A stretch of 64,000 nucleotides of DNA from Gilichinskyi gelida (GTDB lineage: Bacteria; Acidobacteriota; Thermoanaerobaculia; Gp7-AA8), in contig JBBPII010000009.1 of the NCBI GenBank assembly GCA_038040385.1, positions 1 through 64,000 of the forward strand, read 5' to 3'. The notes beneath the pieces are model-generated. The model saw only the letters and a list, made by a program, of their open reading frames with translations, was not told the DNA's origin and made no database searches. This document shows positions 53,121-61,639 of the stretch, one piece after another. How positions within the stretch are numbered: the stretch's first letter is position 1; each line of letters begins with the position of its first letter. Position numbers and translations under genes: made by a program.

Positions 53121-53739
53121 CGGAGTCTTCCTGTTTTCGATTCATCCAGCCGGCCAGCTCCTTGCGGATCTTGTGGACGGCGCGGAAAAGATGTGCGCGG
53201 ACGGTGCCCGCGCGCAGGCCGAGGAGACCGGCGATCTCCTCCAGCGGGCGATCTTCGTAATGGCGCAGGCGGAAGATGATCTTCTGCTGTGCGGAGAGAC
53301 GCCGCTCGGCGCGCTCGATCGCCGTGCGCAACTGCCGGGACATGATCTCGCGCTCCGGGTCGGGGCGGTCGTCGACCGGCTCGAGATAGACCTCGTCGCC
53401 TTCATCGATGCGGGCGAAGAGGCTGACGAAGCGGCGCCGCCGCAGCCAGTCGCGCGAGCGGTTGATGGCGATGCGGGTCAGCCACGTCTCCAGCTCTGAG
53501 CGCCCCTCGAAACGGCCGAGGTGGGTGTAGGCCTGGATGAAGGTGTCCTGGGTGATGGTGTCGGCTTCCATGTCGTCGCGAACGATGGCGTAGGCCACGC
53601 GGTAGATCTTCCGCTGGAACCGCTCCACGAGCACGGCGAACGCGCCGCCGTCACCGGCGAGTGTGCGCTCGATGAGCTCGCGGTCGGTCGGGGCGGATTG
53701 GTCGATCTGGCTCAAGCGGAATGCCGCAACGCTACCCAC
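53104..53739 (-). CDS. ECF-type RNA polymerase sigma factor
   Basis: The 211-aa protein has region 2 (ITQDTFIQAYTHLGRFEGRS, ETWLTRIAINRSRDWLRRRR) and region 4 (LRHYEDRPLEEIAGLLGLRA). It belongs to the RpoE/SigW group and is followed by its own anti-sigma and Spy-like genes. The ATG at 53739 is used. It is distinct from the sigma at 1655-2311. Confidence 0.93.
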   Translation of the reverse strand: MGSVAAFRLSQIDQSAPTDRELIERTLAGDGGAFAVLVERFQRKIYRVAYAIVRDDMEADTITQDTFIQAYTHLGRFEGRSELETWLTRIAINRSRDWLRRRRFVSLFARIDEGDEVYLEPVDDRPDPEREIMSRQLRTAIERAERRLSAQQKIIFRLRHYEDRPLEEIAGLLGLRAGTVRAHLFRAVHKIRKELAGWMNRKQEDSDDQAL

Positions 53740-53771
53740 AGCGGTTTGGACGGGGGAGGCAGTGGGAGCGT

Positions 53772-54683
53772 TTACACCGGATTATCCGCCGCCGGGCGGC
53801 CGGAGACGTAGACGCCGGCGAAAATCATGGCCGCCGCGACGATCACCACAGGCCGGAGCGTCTCGCCGAGGAAGAACGCCGCCAGGACCACGGTGATGAC
53901 CGGCTGAAGGTAGGTGTAGGCGGCGACGAGCGAGCTGTCGGCATGGCGGAGGGCCCAGGCGTTGATGAGGTAGGCGGCGACGGTCGGCCCGGCGATCACC
54001 AGCGCCAGGCTGATCCACGACTGCGCTGGGATGGCCGCCCAGTTCTCGTGCGCCAGCGGCCACGCCGCGATGGGCAGCATCAGCACGCAGGCTACGGCGA
54101 ACATCCGCGCCACCACCCGCCGCGCCGAAAGGCGCGCCATCATCGGCTTCGACAGCACGAGGTAGAGCGCGTACGACAGGGAGTTGCAGATGATGAAGAG
54201 ATCGCCGACCAGCGACTTCGCCGTTCCCGAGAACCCCTCGCGCCCTACCACCAGCAGCGCGCCGGCTGCCGCGAGCGCGATGCCGCCGACCTTCGCCGCC
54301 GTGGGGCGCTCCCGTCCCAGCGCAATCGCCGCGCCGAGGGCGAACACCGGGATGGTGGTGACGAGGATGGCGGCCACGTTCGCGCTGGTGAAGTGCAGGC
54401 CCGTCAGAAAGAGCGTCTGATTGATGACTACCCCGAGGATTGAAAACCCGATGAGATGCCACGCGTCGCGCCGCGACAGCACCGCCGGCTCCCGCTCATG
54501 GATGATCAGATTCAAAACGATCGCCGACCCCACCACGCGCAGATACGCGAACACCAGCGGGTTGAAGGCGCGCATCGCCAGTTTCGAAACGATGTAGTTC
54601 GCTGAGAAAAGTAGCGCGACCATCGTTAGGGCCGCGTGGACGCGAAGTGCTGAGTGCTGAGTACTGAGTGCTGAGTGGCTCAT
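53772..54683 (-). CDS. EamA/DMT-family transporter
   Basis: The 303-aa protein has about ten membrane helices in two EamA halves; LRHADSSLVAAYTYLQPVIT is a typical second-half feature. The first helix begins VHAALTMVALLFSANYIVSK. The start is uncertain: ATG 54683 translates 13 residues of the adjacent repeat, while the internal ATG at 54626 would trim the first helix. Substrate unknown. Confidence 0.88.
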   Translation of the reverse strand: MSHSALSTQHSALRVHAALTMVALLFSANYIVSKLAMRAFNPLVFAYLRVVGSAIVLNLIIHEREPAVLSRRDAWHLIGFSILGVVINQTLFLTGLHFTSANVAAILVTTIPVFALGAAIALGRERPTAAKVGGIALAAAGALLVVGREGFSGTAKSLVGDLFIICNSLSYALYLVLSKPMMARLSARRVVARMFAVACVLMLPIAAWPLAHENWAAIPAQSWISLALVIAGPTVAAYLINAWALRHADSSLVAAYTYLQPVITVVLAAFFLGETLRPVVIVAAAMIFAGVYVSGRPAADNPV

Positions 54684-54717
54684 CGCAACGTCTACTCAGC
54701 ACTCAGTACTCAGCACT
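54646..54717. repeat. Inverted repeat of AGTGCTGAGT / ACTCAGCACT units
   Basis: Three or four AGTGCTGAGT/AGTACTGAGT units face their complements around GGCTCATCGCAACGTCT. It straddles the start of the EamA gene and lies just beyond the 3' end of the chemoreceptor gene. Confidence 0.7.
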
Positions 54718-54719
54718 CT

Positions 54720-57700
54720 TTACTCTTCGATCCACGTCTCGTGATACCGCACCGGCGGTGGGACGAGCGACGTCCGCACGCCGCGCACCTGCGGCTTGGT
54801 CAGCACGAACAGTCGCTCGTGGAAGAGCGGGACCAGCGGCGCTTCGCGCACCACCATGGCGTCGAGCTGGCGGTAGATCTCCGCGCGGCGCTCGATGTCG
54901 TTCGTCCGCCGCGCCTCCATGATCTGCGCGTCGAGCTCGGGGCGGTTGTAGTAGAAGCCGCGGATCGACCCCGAGTCGCTGTGGAAGAAGACGTAGAAGA
55001 AATTGTCGGAGTCGGGGATGTCGGCGTACCAGTTGCCGCAGAACACCATGCCGTGGCCGGCGTGCTGCAGCGGTTTGCGCGCCTCCACCGCGGAATGCGT
55101 GGTGACATTGATCTCGATGCCGATGGCGGCGAGGTCTTCGATGATCAGCGCGAGCTGGCCGGAGTTGTTGAACTCATCGGTGTCCCACGTGCGGTACTCC
55201 ACGCGGAAGCCCGCCGCCTGCCCCCCTTTCCGCATCAGGGCGCGGGCCCGCTCGACGTCGTAGTCGTTGCCGCGCAGCGCCGGGTCGTAGCCGAAAAGGC
55301 CGGGAGGGAGGAGCGAGCGGGCGATCACGCCGAGTCCGGAGAAGATGCGCTCGTTGATCCGCTCGCGGTTGATGGCGTGGTTGATGGCCTGCCGCACCTC
55401 GAGCTTGTCGAACGGCGCGACCGAGCAGTCGTAGCCGAAGTACGACGTGTGGAGCTGGATGGTGGTCTGCAGGTACGGCGCGTAGCGCGAGTCCTCGCCC
55501 AGATCCTTCACCATGTTGAGCGGTACGCCGTGCGCGACATCCAGCTCGCCGCGGAGGAACGCCTCGGCCATGTCGCGGAAGCTGCGGAGGTCGAGCCGGA
55601 ACACCAACTCGTCGAGATGCGGCAGTCCGGCGAGGAAGTAGTCCTGATTCCGACGCAGCCGAAGGCGCTGGCCCTCGGTCGTCTCCTCGACCCGGAACGG
55701 TCCGGCGCCGGCCGGCCTGGTGCGGAACCGCTCCCGATCGCGCGTCTCCTCGGCGGGGATGATCGCCGTCTCGTGCATGGTCAGCAGCGACAGGAAAAAC
55801 GCCAGCGGCTCGTCGAGGACGATGTCGACCGTCGCGCTGTCGCGGACCTCGATTCCGCTGAGGGTGCGCGTGCGCCCCTCCAGGACCTCCGTCGCGCCGC
55901 GCACGCTGCGCATCAACCATCCGCTGGGCGAGTGGAGCTCCGGCAGCAGCAGCCGCACCAGACTGTCGTGAACGTCCTTCGCCTCGAGGAGGCGGCCGTT
56001 GTGGAAGCGGACGTTGCGCCGCAGGTGGAAGCGGTAGACGTGCCCCCCTTCGAGCACCTCCCACCGCTCGGCGAGGCCCGGCATCAGCTCCGCGCCTTCG
56101 CCGTACATCACCAGCGTGGCGTGCACCGCCTTCGACATGAAGCCGAGCGCCGCGGCGCCGATGTAGATTGGATCGAGCGTGAACTGCTGCCACAGCACCG
56201 TCGCCGTCACCACCCGTCCGCCTTCGTTGGGCGTCGGCAGCTTGAAGCGGCCCAGCTCCTGATTGAGCAGCGCCGACTCGTGCGAGAGCGTGCTGGCCAA
56301 CTGATTGAGATCGGAGATGGAGATGTTCGACTCGCGCGTGGCGAACTGGATGACGGCCATGGCCTTGACGATGGCCGCGCTCTCGGTGGCCAGGATCGAC
56401 GTCGACTCGAGCACGTTCTGCACGAGTCCCATCACGTTTTCCATCGCCTTGCTGATGGCGCGGCTGCCGCTCTCCTGCTCGCTCATGGCGCGCTTGAGGT
56501 GCTTGGTGTAATCGCGCACCACCGTGGCCTGCTCGCCGACCTTGCGCGCCGTCTGCGACTGCTGCTGCGACGCGGTGGCGGTCTGCTGCACCATCTTGGT
56601 CACTTCTTCGATGGCCGCCGTGGCGCTGGCGCTGCCGCGCGACTGCTCCTCGGTGGCGCGGGCGATCTCGCCGATGGAGTTGGTCGAGCGCGCCGTGAGG
56701 TCGAGGATCTTGTCCAGCACCTGCTCGGCGCGCGCGGTGAGATTCACGCCGTCGGCGACGCGGTCGGCGCCGATGGTCATCTGTTCGGCGGCGCGCATCA
56801 CCGCCTTCTGCACGTTCGAGATCAGCGTGCGGATCTCGTCGGTCGACACCGAGGTGCGCTCGGAGAGGTCGCGGATCTCGTCGGCGACCACGGCGAAGCC
56901 TTTGCCGCGCTCGCCCGCCTGCGCGGCGATGATGGCGGCGTTGAGCGCGAGGAGGTTGGTCTGCCCGGCGATCTCGTCGATGACGCGGACGATCTCGCCG
57001 ATCTCCTCGGAACGGTCGGCCAGCTCGGCCAGCGCCGTCTTCGCCTCGTCGACGGCGACCTCGATCTTGCGCATCCCTTCCACCGTGCCGCTGACCGCCA
57101 CCCGCCCTTCGTTCGCCGCCTCCTTCACGTACCGCGCGAGCTCGGCGGAGCTCTTCGCCGATTTCCCGATCTCCTCGGTGGTGGCGTTCATCTCCACCAT
57201 CGAGCTGGCAGTCTCGGTGGCGAACGACGAGAAGCTCTCGGTGTTGGTGGCCACCTGATTGATCGACGCGCTCATCTCCTCGATGGCGGAGGAGGTCTGC
57301 TCCACGAACTCGGCGAGGGTGTCGGCGATGCGGCTGACCTCCTCGATGCTCGCCGACATCTCCAGCACCGAGGTGGAGGTCTCCTCGGCGTTCGCCGAGA
57401 GCTCCTCCATGTTCTTGCGCACCGTATTGATCGATTGATCGATCTGCGTGACCGAGGTGGAGGTCGATCCGGTCGACACCACCTGCTCGGCGGCGCTGCG
57501 CGCCAGGATGCGCGAGCGTCCGCTGATCTCGCTGCTGACGGTGGTGACGTCGGTGGCGAGCTGGCCGAAGCGGCGGATCGTTCGCTCCAGGTTCGCCACC
57601 AGCCCGCGCATGGCGTTTCCCATCCGCTCCGATCGCGTGGAGCTCTTGATCTCCGCCGCGGTGGTGGAGAGGTCGCCGGCCGAGAGGCGGTTGAGGAGCA

Positions 57701-57914
57701 CGGTGGTCGACTCGCCGCGCCGCAGCGTGGTCCGCAGCCACAGCTCGAAGAGCGCGACGCAGAGGGCGGAGGCGATGATCGCGGCGAGCATGACCCGCCA
57801 GTACATCGGCCGCGTCATGTCGGGAATGATGAGAAGCGCTGCGGCGAAAAGCGAGATGCAAACAACGATCAGGAGCCACATCTGTCGGGCTCTGGACCAC
57901 CGGACGAAGGTCAT
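54720..57914 (-). CDS. Methyl-accepting chemotaxis protein fused to a family-5 solute-binding domain
   Basis: The 1064-aa protein has two N-terminal membrane helices (about residues 13-30 and 39-60) with almost no periplasmic loop, a HAMP-like stretch, and the MCP signalling coiled coil with its tip (EIAGQTNLLALNAAIIAAQA ... ERGKGFAVVADE, about 314-350). From about residue 580 to the end it reads as an SBP_bac_5 (oligopeptide/nickel-binding) protein: AHATLVMYGEGAELMPGLAE, GAGPFRVEE, DLGEDSRYAPYL, WYADIPDSDNFFYVFF. No membrane helix separates the domains, so the binding module should be cytoplasmic. ATG 57914 has GAGG upstream. Confidence 0.9.
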   Translation of the reverse strand: MTFVRWSRARQMWLLIVVCISLFAAALLIIPDMTRPMYWRVMLAAIIASALCVALFELWLRTTLRRGESTTVLLNRLSAGDLSTTAAEIKSSTRSERMGNAMRGLVANLERTIRRFGQLATDVTTVSSEISGRSRILARSAAEQVVSTGSTSTSVTQIDQSINTVRKNMEELSANAEETSTSVLEMSASIEEVSRIADTLAEFVEQTSSAIEEMSASINQVATNTESFSSFATETASSMVEMNATTEEIGKSAKSSAELARYVKEAANEGRVAVSGTVEGMRKIEVAVDEAKTALAELADRSEEIGEIVRVIDEIAGQTNLLALNAAIIAAQAGERGKGFAVVADEIRDLSERTSVSTDEIRTLISNVQKAVMRAAEQMTIGADRVADGVNLTARAEQVLDKILDLTARSTNSIGEIARATEEQSRGSASATAAIEEVTKMVQQTATASQQQSQTARKVGEQATVVRDYTKHLKRAMSEQESGSRAISKAMENVMGLVQNVLESTSILATESAAIVKAMAVIQFATRESNISISDLNQLASTLSHESALLNQELGRFKLPTPNEGGRVVTATVLWQQFTLDPIYIGAAALGFMSKAVHATLVMYGEGAELMPGLAERWEVLEGGHVYRFHLRRNVRFHNGRLLEAKDVHDSLVRLLLPELHSPSGWLMRSVRGATEVLEGRTRTLSGIEVRDSATVDIVLDEPLAFFLSLLTMHETAIIPAEETRDRERFRTRPAGAGPFRVEETTEGQRLRLRRNQDYFLAGLPHLDELVFRLDLRSFRDMAEAFLRGELDVAHGVPLNMVKDLGEDSRYAPYLQTTIQLHTSYFGYDCSVAPFDKLEVRQAINHAINRERINERIFSGLGVIARSLLPPGLFGYDPALRGNDYDVERARALMRKGGQAAGFRVEYRTWDTDEFNNSGQLALIIEDLAAIGIEINVTTHSAVEARKPLQHAGHGMVFCGNWYADIPDSDNFFYVFFHSDSGSIRGFYYNRPELDAQIMEARRTNDIERRAEIYRQLDAMVVREAPLVPLFHERLFVLTKPQVRGVRTSLVPPPVRYHETWIEE

Positions 57915-57955
57915 CGCGCCTCGAAGTTTATCCCGCGCTGCTACCATGCAGGTCA

Positions 57956-58831
57956 TTGAACGACTACTTTGCGGCGCGGCGTGCGCTGCTCGACGAGTAT
58001 CTGAAAAACGTCGCGGCGCGCACCGGAGCGCCGAAGCCGCTCGCTGAACCGCTGGCCCGCGCGCTCTCCTCGTCCGGCAAACGCGTGCGCGGCGTGCTCA
58101 CCCTCGCCGCCGGCGAGGCCGCCGGATGCAAAGCGGAGAGGCTCCTCGACGCCGCCGCGGCGATGGAGATGATTCACGCCTCGTCGCTGATCCTCGACGA
58201 CCTGCCGGCCATGGACGACGCACTGCTCCGCCGCGGCGCGCCGGCGCTGCACCGCGAGTTCGGCGAAGACCTGGCCATCCTCTCCGCTGTCGCGCTGCTC
58301 AATCATTCGTACGGACTGGTGGCGCGCAATCACGCCGCGCTCGCGCCGCGGCAGTGGCCGATGCAGCAGGTCATCCGGCGCGTGGTCGACGCGGTGGGGT
58401 GGGACGGCACCGTCGCCGGCGAGGCCGTCGATCTGCACAGCGAAGGATCGGCGCTCGACTTCGACACGCTGGAGTTCATCCATTCCCGCAAGACCGGCGC
58501 GCTGTTCGTCGCTGCCGCCGCGGTCGGCGCCATGCTGGGCAACATCAGCCCCGCCGCGCTGGCTCGCATCGAAGTCTTCGCCAAGAACCTCGGCCTCGCC
58601 TTCCAGATCACCGACGACATCCTCGATGTTGTCGGTACACCCGAGCAGCTCGGCAAGGACGTGGGGAAGGACGCGCAGCGACTGACGTTCGTCAAGCTCG
58701 CCGGCGTCGACGGCGCGAAGAAGTTGAGCGACGAACTGGTGGAGACCTCGCTCGAGGCCATCGCCAACCTCGGCCCCGCCGCCAAACCGCTGCGCGACCT
58801 GGGGATGCTGGTGCGCGACCGGGTGCGGTAG
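57956..58831 (+). CDS. Polyprenyl (farnesyl/geranylgeranyl) diphosphate synthase
   Basis: The 291-aa enzyme has the first Asp-rich motif in LILDDLPAMDD, the SRKTGALF substrate segment and the second Asp-rich motif in FQITDDILDVVGTPE with LGKDVGKD. It condenses IPP with allylic diphosphates, a chain of FPP/GGPP length judging by IspA-like size. The TTG start overlaps the divergent chemoreceptor's upstream region. It works downstream of IspH in the isoprenoid pathway. Confidence 0.94.
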   Translation: MNDYFAARRALLDEYLKNVAARTGAPKPLAEPLARALSSSGKRVRGVLTLAAGEAAGCKAERLLDAAAAMEMIHASSLILDDLPAMDDALLRRGAPALHREFGEDLAILSAVALLNHSYGLVARNHAALAPRQWPMQQVIRRVVDAVGWDGTVAGEAVDLHSEGSALDFDTLEFIHSRKTGALFVAAAAVGAMLGNISPAALARIEVFAKNLGLAFQITDDILDVVGTPEQLGKDVGKDAQRLTFVKLAGVDGAKKLSDELVETSLEAIANLGPAAKPLRDLGMLVRDRVR

Positions 58832-58890
58832 CGGGGAATGTCCCCGTGGAGGCTGTGTTATCTTCTCGCGCCGCAGTTCCCGCCTGATTT

Positions 58891-58966
<76 letters not shown>

Positions 58967-59029
58967 CTTAAACCCTTCCTTCCAACACCTACGGCCTTCG
59001 ACGCTGTGCGGCAGCAGATCAGAAATGAA

Positions 59030-59162
59030 TGGTCTGATTCGAAAGATAAATGGTCTAATTATCTAAACCCATTTGATAACTAGTAGTTAGCTATTTCAAT
59101 TTGATATTTGCGCCCCGAAACGTTGAGCGAAATGGACCAATTTGAATCAACATGGTCTAATT
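59030..59162 (+). promoter_or_regulatory. Repeated operator-like sites upstream of the Fic gene
   Basis: Four copies of TGG(T/A)C(T/C)(A/G)ATT on the plus strand occur at 59030-59039, 59051-59060, 59133-59142 and 59153-59162. They come in two pairs spaced 21 and 20 bp (two helical turns). The region is AT-rich and ends 12 bp before the Fic start. Regular pairs suggest binding sites for a dimeric regulator, possibly the Fic protein's own winged-helix end. Confidence 0.6.
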
Positions 59163-59174
59163 TGATTTGACGAT

Positions 59175-60212
59175 ATGGCGAATTCGTTCAAATCTCGACG
59201 TGCGTTCGAGCCCATTCCGAATCATCTCATCGGGCAGCTAACTGCGATTTACGAGTTCAAAGGCAAGGAGAAGCTCTACCAAGTCCAAGCGCCTGAGTTA
59301 CTTGCGGCACTTCAGAGCAGCGCGATCATCGAGAGTACCGAGTCATCAAACCGCATCGAAGGGGTCGTTGCTTCGCCGGAGCGCGTTCGGCAAATCGTGG
59401 GGAAAGGTGCCGCACCCTCGAACCGTTCGGAAGCTGAGATCGCTGGATATCGTGATGTTCTCGGGCAGATCCACGCATCAAATCAATTCATTCCGATCAC
59501 GCCGAACGTGATCCTTCAACTTCATCGAGACATGTTCAAGTACACCCCGGCGCGGGCCGGGATGTGGAAGCCAGTTGAGAACACGATCGAAGCTACGACC
59601 CCCGATGGCGGGAAAGAGGTGGTGTTCCAGCCGGTCTCGCCTTTCAGCACGCCGACGGCCATGGAGGAACTGTGCACTGACTTCGCTCAGACTACGGCAA
59701 CCGGAAATCCCGATCCGCTTCTGGCGACTGCCGCTTTCGTCCTCGATTTTCTTTGCATTCATCCCTTCCTGGATGGCAACGGCCGTCTTGCTCGCCTGCT
59801 CACCACGCTCCTGTTTTACAAAGCCGGCTTCACGGTTGCGAGATATGTCGGTGTCGAGCGTCTCGTCGAGAAAACGAAGCCCTCATATTACGAGAGTCTT
59901 CGCGCGTCCTCCGAACACTGGCATGAAGGGCAGCATTCGTTGATCCCATGGTGGGAGTACTTTCTGGGGATCACGTTGGCGGCATACGTACAGCTCGACC
60001 AGAAGCTCGGCGGCGGTGATTTGCCATCCAAAGCAGATCGCGTGAGGTTAGCCGTTCAGGTCATGCCATCCGTTTTCTCGAAGGCAGAACTGGCCGGTGT
60101 CTGTCCGAAGATCAGCGACCGAACCGTAAAGCGCGTATTGGACGAGCTTCGCGCAGAAGGAACAATCGAAGTGGCGAAGCGCGGACGAAACGCGATGTGG
60201 CGAAAGATCTAG
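59175..60212 (+). CDS. Fic-family AMPylator with C-terminal winged helix
   Basis: The 345-aa protein has a Fic_N region, the Fic catalytic motif HPFLDGNGR (His196 to Arg204) and a C-terminal winged-helix-like domain (KAELAGVCPKISDRTVKRVL). The inhibitory motif (S/T)xxxE(G/N) is SNRIEG (Ser58, Glu62), making it a class II, self-inhibited Fic. It transfers AMP or another nucleotide to protein hydroxyls. Codon use is less GC-biased than neighbours and it lies next to tRNA-Phe, hinting at transfer. It overlaps by a few bases the convergent TIR-WD40 remnant. Confidence 0.92.
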   Translation: MANSFKSRRAFEPIPNHLIGQLTAIYEFKGKEKLYQVQAPELLAALQSSAIIESTESSNRIEGVVASPERVRQIVGKGAAPSNRSEAEIAGYRDVLGQIHASNQFIPITPNVILQLHRDMFKYTPARAGMWKPVENTIEATTPDGGKEVVFQPVSPFSTPTAMEELCTDFAQTTATGNPDPLLATAAFVLDFLCIHPFLDGNGRLARLLTTLLFYKAGFTVARYVGVERLVEKTKPSYYESLRASSEHWHEGQHSLIPWWEYFLGITLAAYVQLDQKLGGGDLPSKADRVRLAVQVMPSVFSKAELAGVCPKISDRTVKRVLDELRAEGTIEVAKRGRNAMWRKI

Positions 60213-61179
60213 GTTGCCACATCCGCCACTCCCCACGACCACCACGCCATCCCCATCGCCGAAGAGCACGCGGCGCTGGTCGGCCCGCCAGGCGACATTG
60301 GGCCTGACGGCCCTGTCCTCATTGCCTTCGAGCACCCGAAGATAGCGACCCGTCTCCACCTCCCATAGCCACGCCGTGCTGTCCTCGGAGCCGGAGAGGG
60401 CATATCGCTGATCGGCGCTCCACGCGACGCTCACCACCCACTTCTCGTGCCCTTCGAAAACGCGCTGACACTCGCCGGTTTGCGCGTCCCACAGTCGCAG
60501 AGTGCGATCCCCGCCGGAGAGGATGCGGCGCTCATCGGTTGCTCCACACCACGCTCGAAACTCCGCCGGTGTGGCCTTCGAACACGCGAAGGCAGTTGCC
60601 CGTCGCGACGTCCCACAGCCGCACGGTCTGATCCCCGCCGGAAGGCGCGTGGGTCTGATCGGCGCTTCAAGCGACGCTCCGTCCCGATGTACGACTTGTT
60701 GTCGAGCAGCATGATCATCTCGGATTCCTGCTCGTCCGCGCTCTCTTCTTCAGCCGGCGCGCGCGTTCCCGCCGGCGCGCAGGCCTCCAGGAGTTTCGCG
60801 TACTCCTCTGTTCGCGCTGTTCGGGGAGCCAGTTGATGTACTTGAACTGCGCCAGCGAGCCTTTGATGGGCGCCTCGTCGAGCCGCAGCGGAATGAAACG
60901 CCGCTCGCTGTTCAGCGGGTCGCGAAACCGGAACGTGCTGCTCTCCAGTTGCGCCCAGTCGGACCCGAACGCGTTCTGCGACATGCAGAGCACGAGCCCC
61001 CGCGAGCTCTCCATCCCTTTCTCGATCTCATGCGGGATGTTCGAGCCGGGTTTCAACGCCCAGTCGTCGAGCCACACGCGGACGCCGTCACTCCGGAGGC
61101 GCGCGGCGACCTCATGCACGGCCGCCTTGTCTTTCGAGCTGTGACTCAGGAACACGTCGAACTGGAAGTCGTCGGACAT
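60209..61179 (-). pseudogene. TIR domain-WD40 protein, frameshifted
   Basis: The start at 61179 opens MSDDFQFDVFLSHSSKDKAA, a TIR domain with WLDDWALKPGSNIPHEIEKG and a FGSDWAQLESSTFRF strand. Near 60815 the frame shifts and continues with EEYAKLLEACAPAG, then NKSYIGTERR. Four WD40 repeats follow in several frames (for example TVRLWDVATGNCLRVFEGH, SVAWSADQRYALSGSEDSTA, WEVETGRYLRVLEG). It ends near 60209. Multiple frameshifts argue for a decayed gene, though sequencing errors could contribute. TIR-WD40 proteins are probable NAD+-cleaving defence effectors. Confidence 0.8.
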
Positions 61180-61231
61180 TGCTCGGAGTTTAGCCGCTCG
61201 AACGACCAGCCTCATCCGCATCATCTGTCTA

Positions 61232-61259
61232 TTGACATCCCTTCCCCAGAAACTAGACT
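61232..61259 (+). promoter_or_regulatory. Sigma-70-like promoter for the riboswitch transcript
   Basis: A perfect -35 TTGACA (61232-61237) is separated by 16 bp from TAGACT (61254-61259), a 4/6 match to TATAAT. The start point would be near 61266, just ahead of the riboswitch. Confidence 0.6.
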
Positions 61260-61283
61260 GTCCCTCGCCGTCGCCATGGCGGC

Positions 61284-61430
61284 GGCTTGCCAGCCTAATC
61301 CTCGGCGCCGAGGAGCGGGGGAACCGATCAGCGACGGCTTGCCACCGTCCGGGGTGAATGAGGCCAAAAGCCTCTAGGGCTTCCAGCCCGAATCCGACAG
61401 CTAACCTCGTAGGCAGCCGGAGGGCAGGCC
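61284..61430 (+). ncRNA. c-di-AMP riboswitch (ydaO/yuaA type)
   Basis: The conserved core elements are present in order: CCTAATCCT, GCGGGGGAACC, GGGGTGAAT, AGCCCGAATCCGACAGCTAACCTCGTAGGC. The outer stem P1 pairs GGCTTGCC (61284-61291) with GGCAGGCC (61423-61430). A second GGCTTGCC at 61470-61477 could pair instead with the same 3' P1 strand, providing an on/off switch. Ligand c-di-AMP is known for this class. Downstream is an Oar-like TonB receptor. Confidence 0.92.
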
Positions 61431-61432
61431 AC

Positions 61433-61461
61433 GCAAACGCCGCGAAAATCGCGGCGTTTGC
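61433..61461 (+). terminator. Perfect hairpin in the riboswitch expression platform
   Basis: GCAAACGCCGCG-AAAAT-CGCGGCGTTTGC forms a 12-bp perfect stem. It lies between the 3' strand of P1 and its alternative partner at 61470. The following ATTTCTGG is only weakly U-rich, so termination without further structure or Rho is uncertain. Confidence 0.6.
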
Positions 61462-61498
61462 CATTTCTGGGCTTGCCAATTGTCCCCGCAGCACGATT

Positions 61499-61529
61499 CT
61501 GTTACGCTCCCGTCACCCGCACGTAACAG
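61499..61529. promoter_or_regulatory. Inverted repeat in the receptor leader
   Basis: CTGTTACG (61499-61506) and CGTAACAG (61522-61529) form an 8-bp dyad separated by 15 nt, about 110 nt before the receptor start. It could be an operator or an mRNA hairpin. No clear promoter was recognised beside it. Confidence 0.4.
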
Positions 61530-61639
61530 CACCTGACCGAGAGACCCTTTCGTGATCTGACATCAGTTGGCCAGTCGCCTCAGGCCGTGGCGCCCGGCTG
61601 TGTTGTTTCGAGTCGAACACCGAACGAAAGGAGTTGTCC

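Noticed and set aside
54675..57959. A 1094-codon open frame on the plus strand opposite the chemoreceptor gene.
   Set aside because: Its composition (Arg/His/Asp/Leu runs) and lack of any domain mark it as the antisense shadow of the MCP fusion gene.
59175..60212. A small antitoxin partner for the Fic protein.
   Set aside because: No short frame fits between tRNA-Phe and fic or after fic. The inhibitory motif is inside the Fic protein itself (class II), so no antitoxin is needed.
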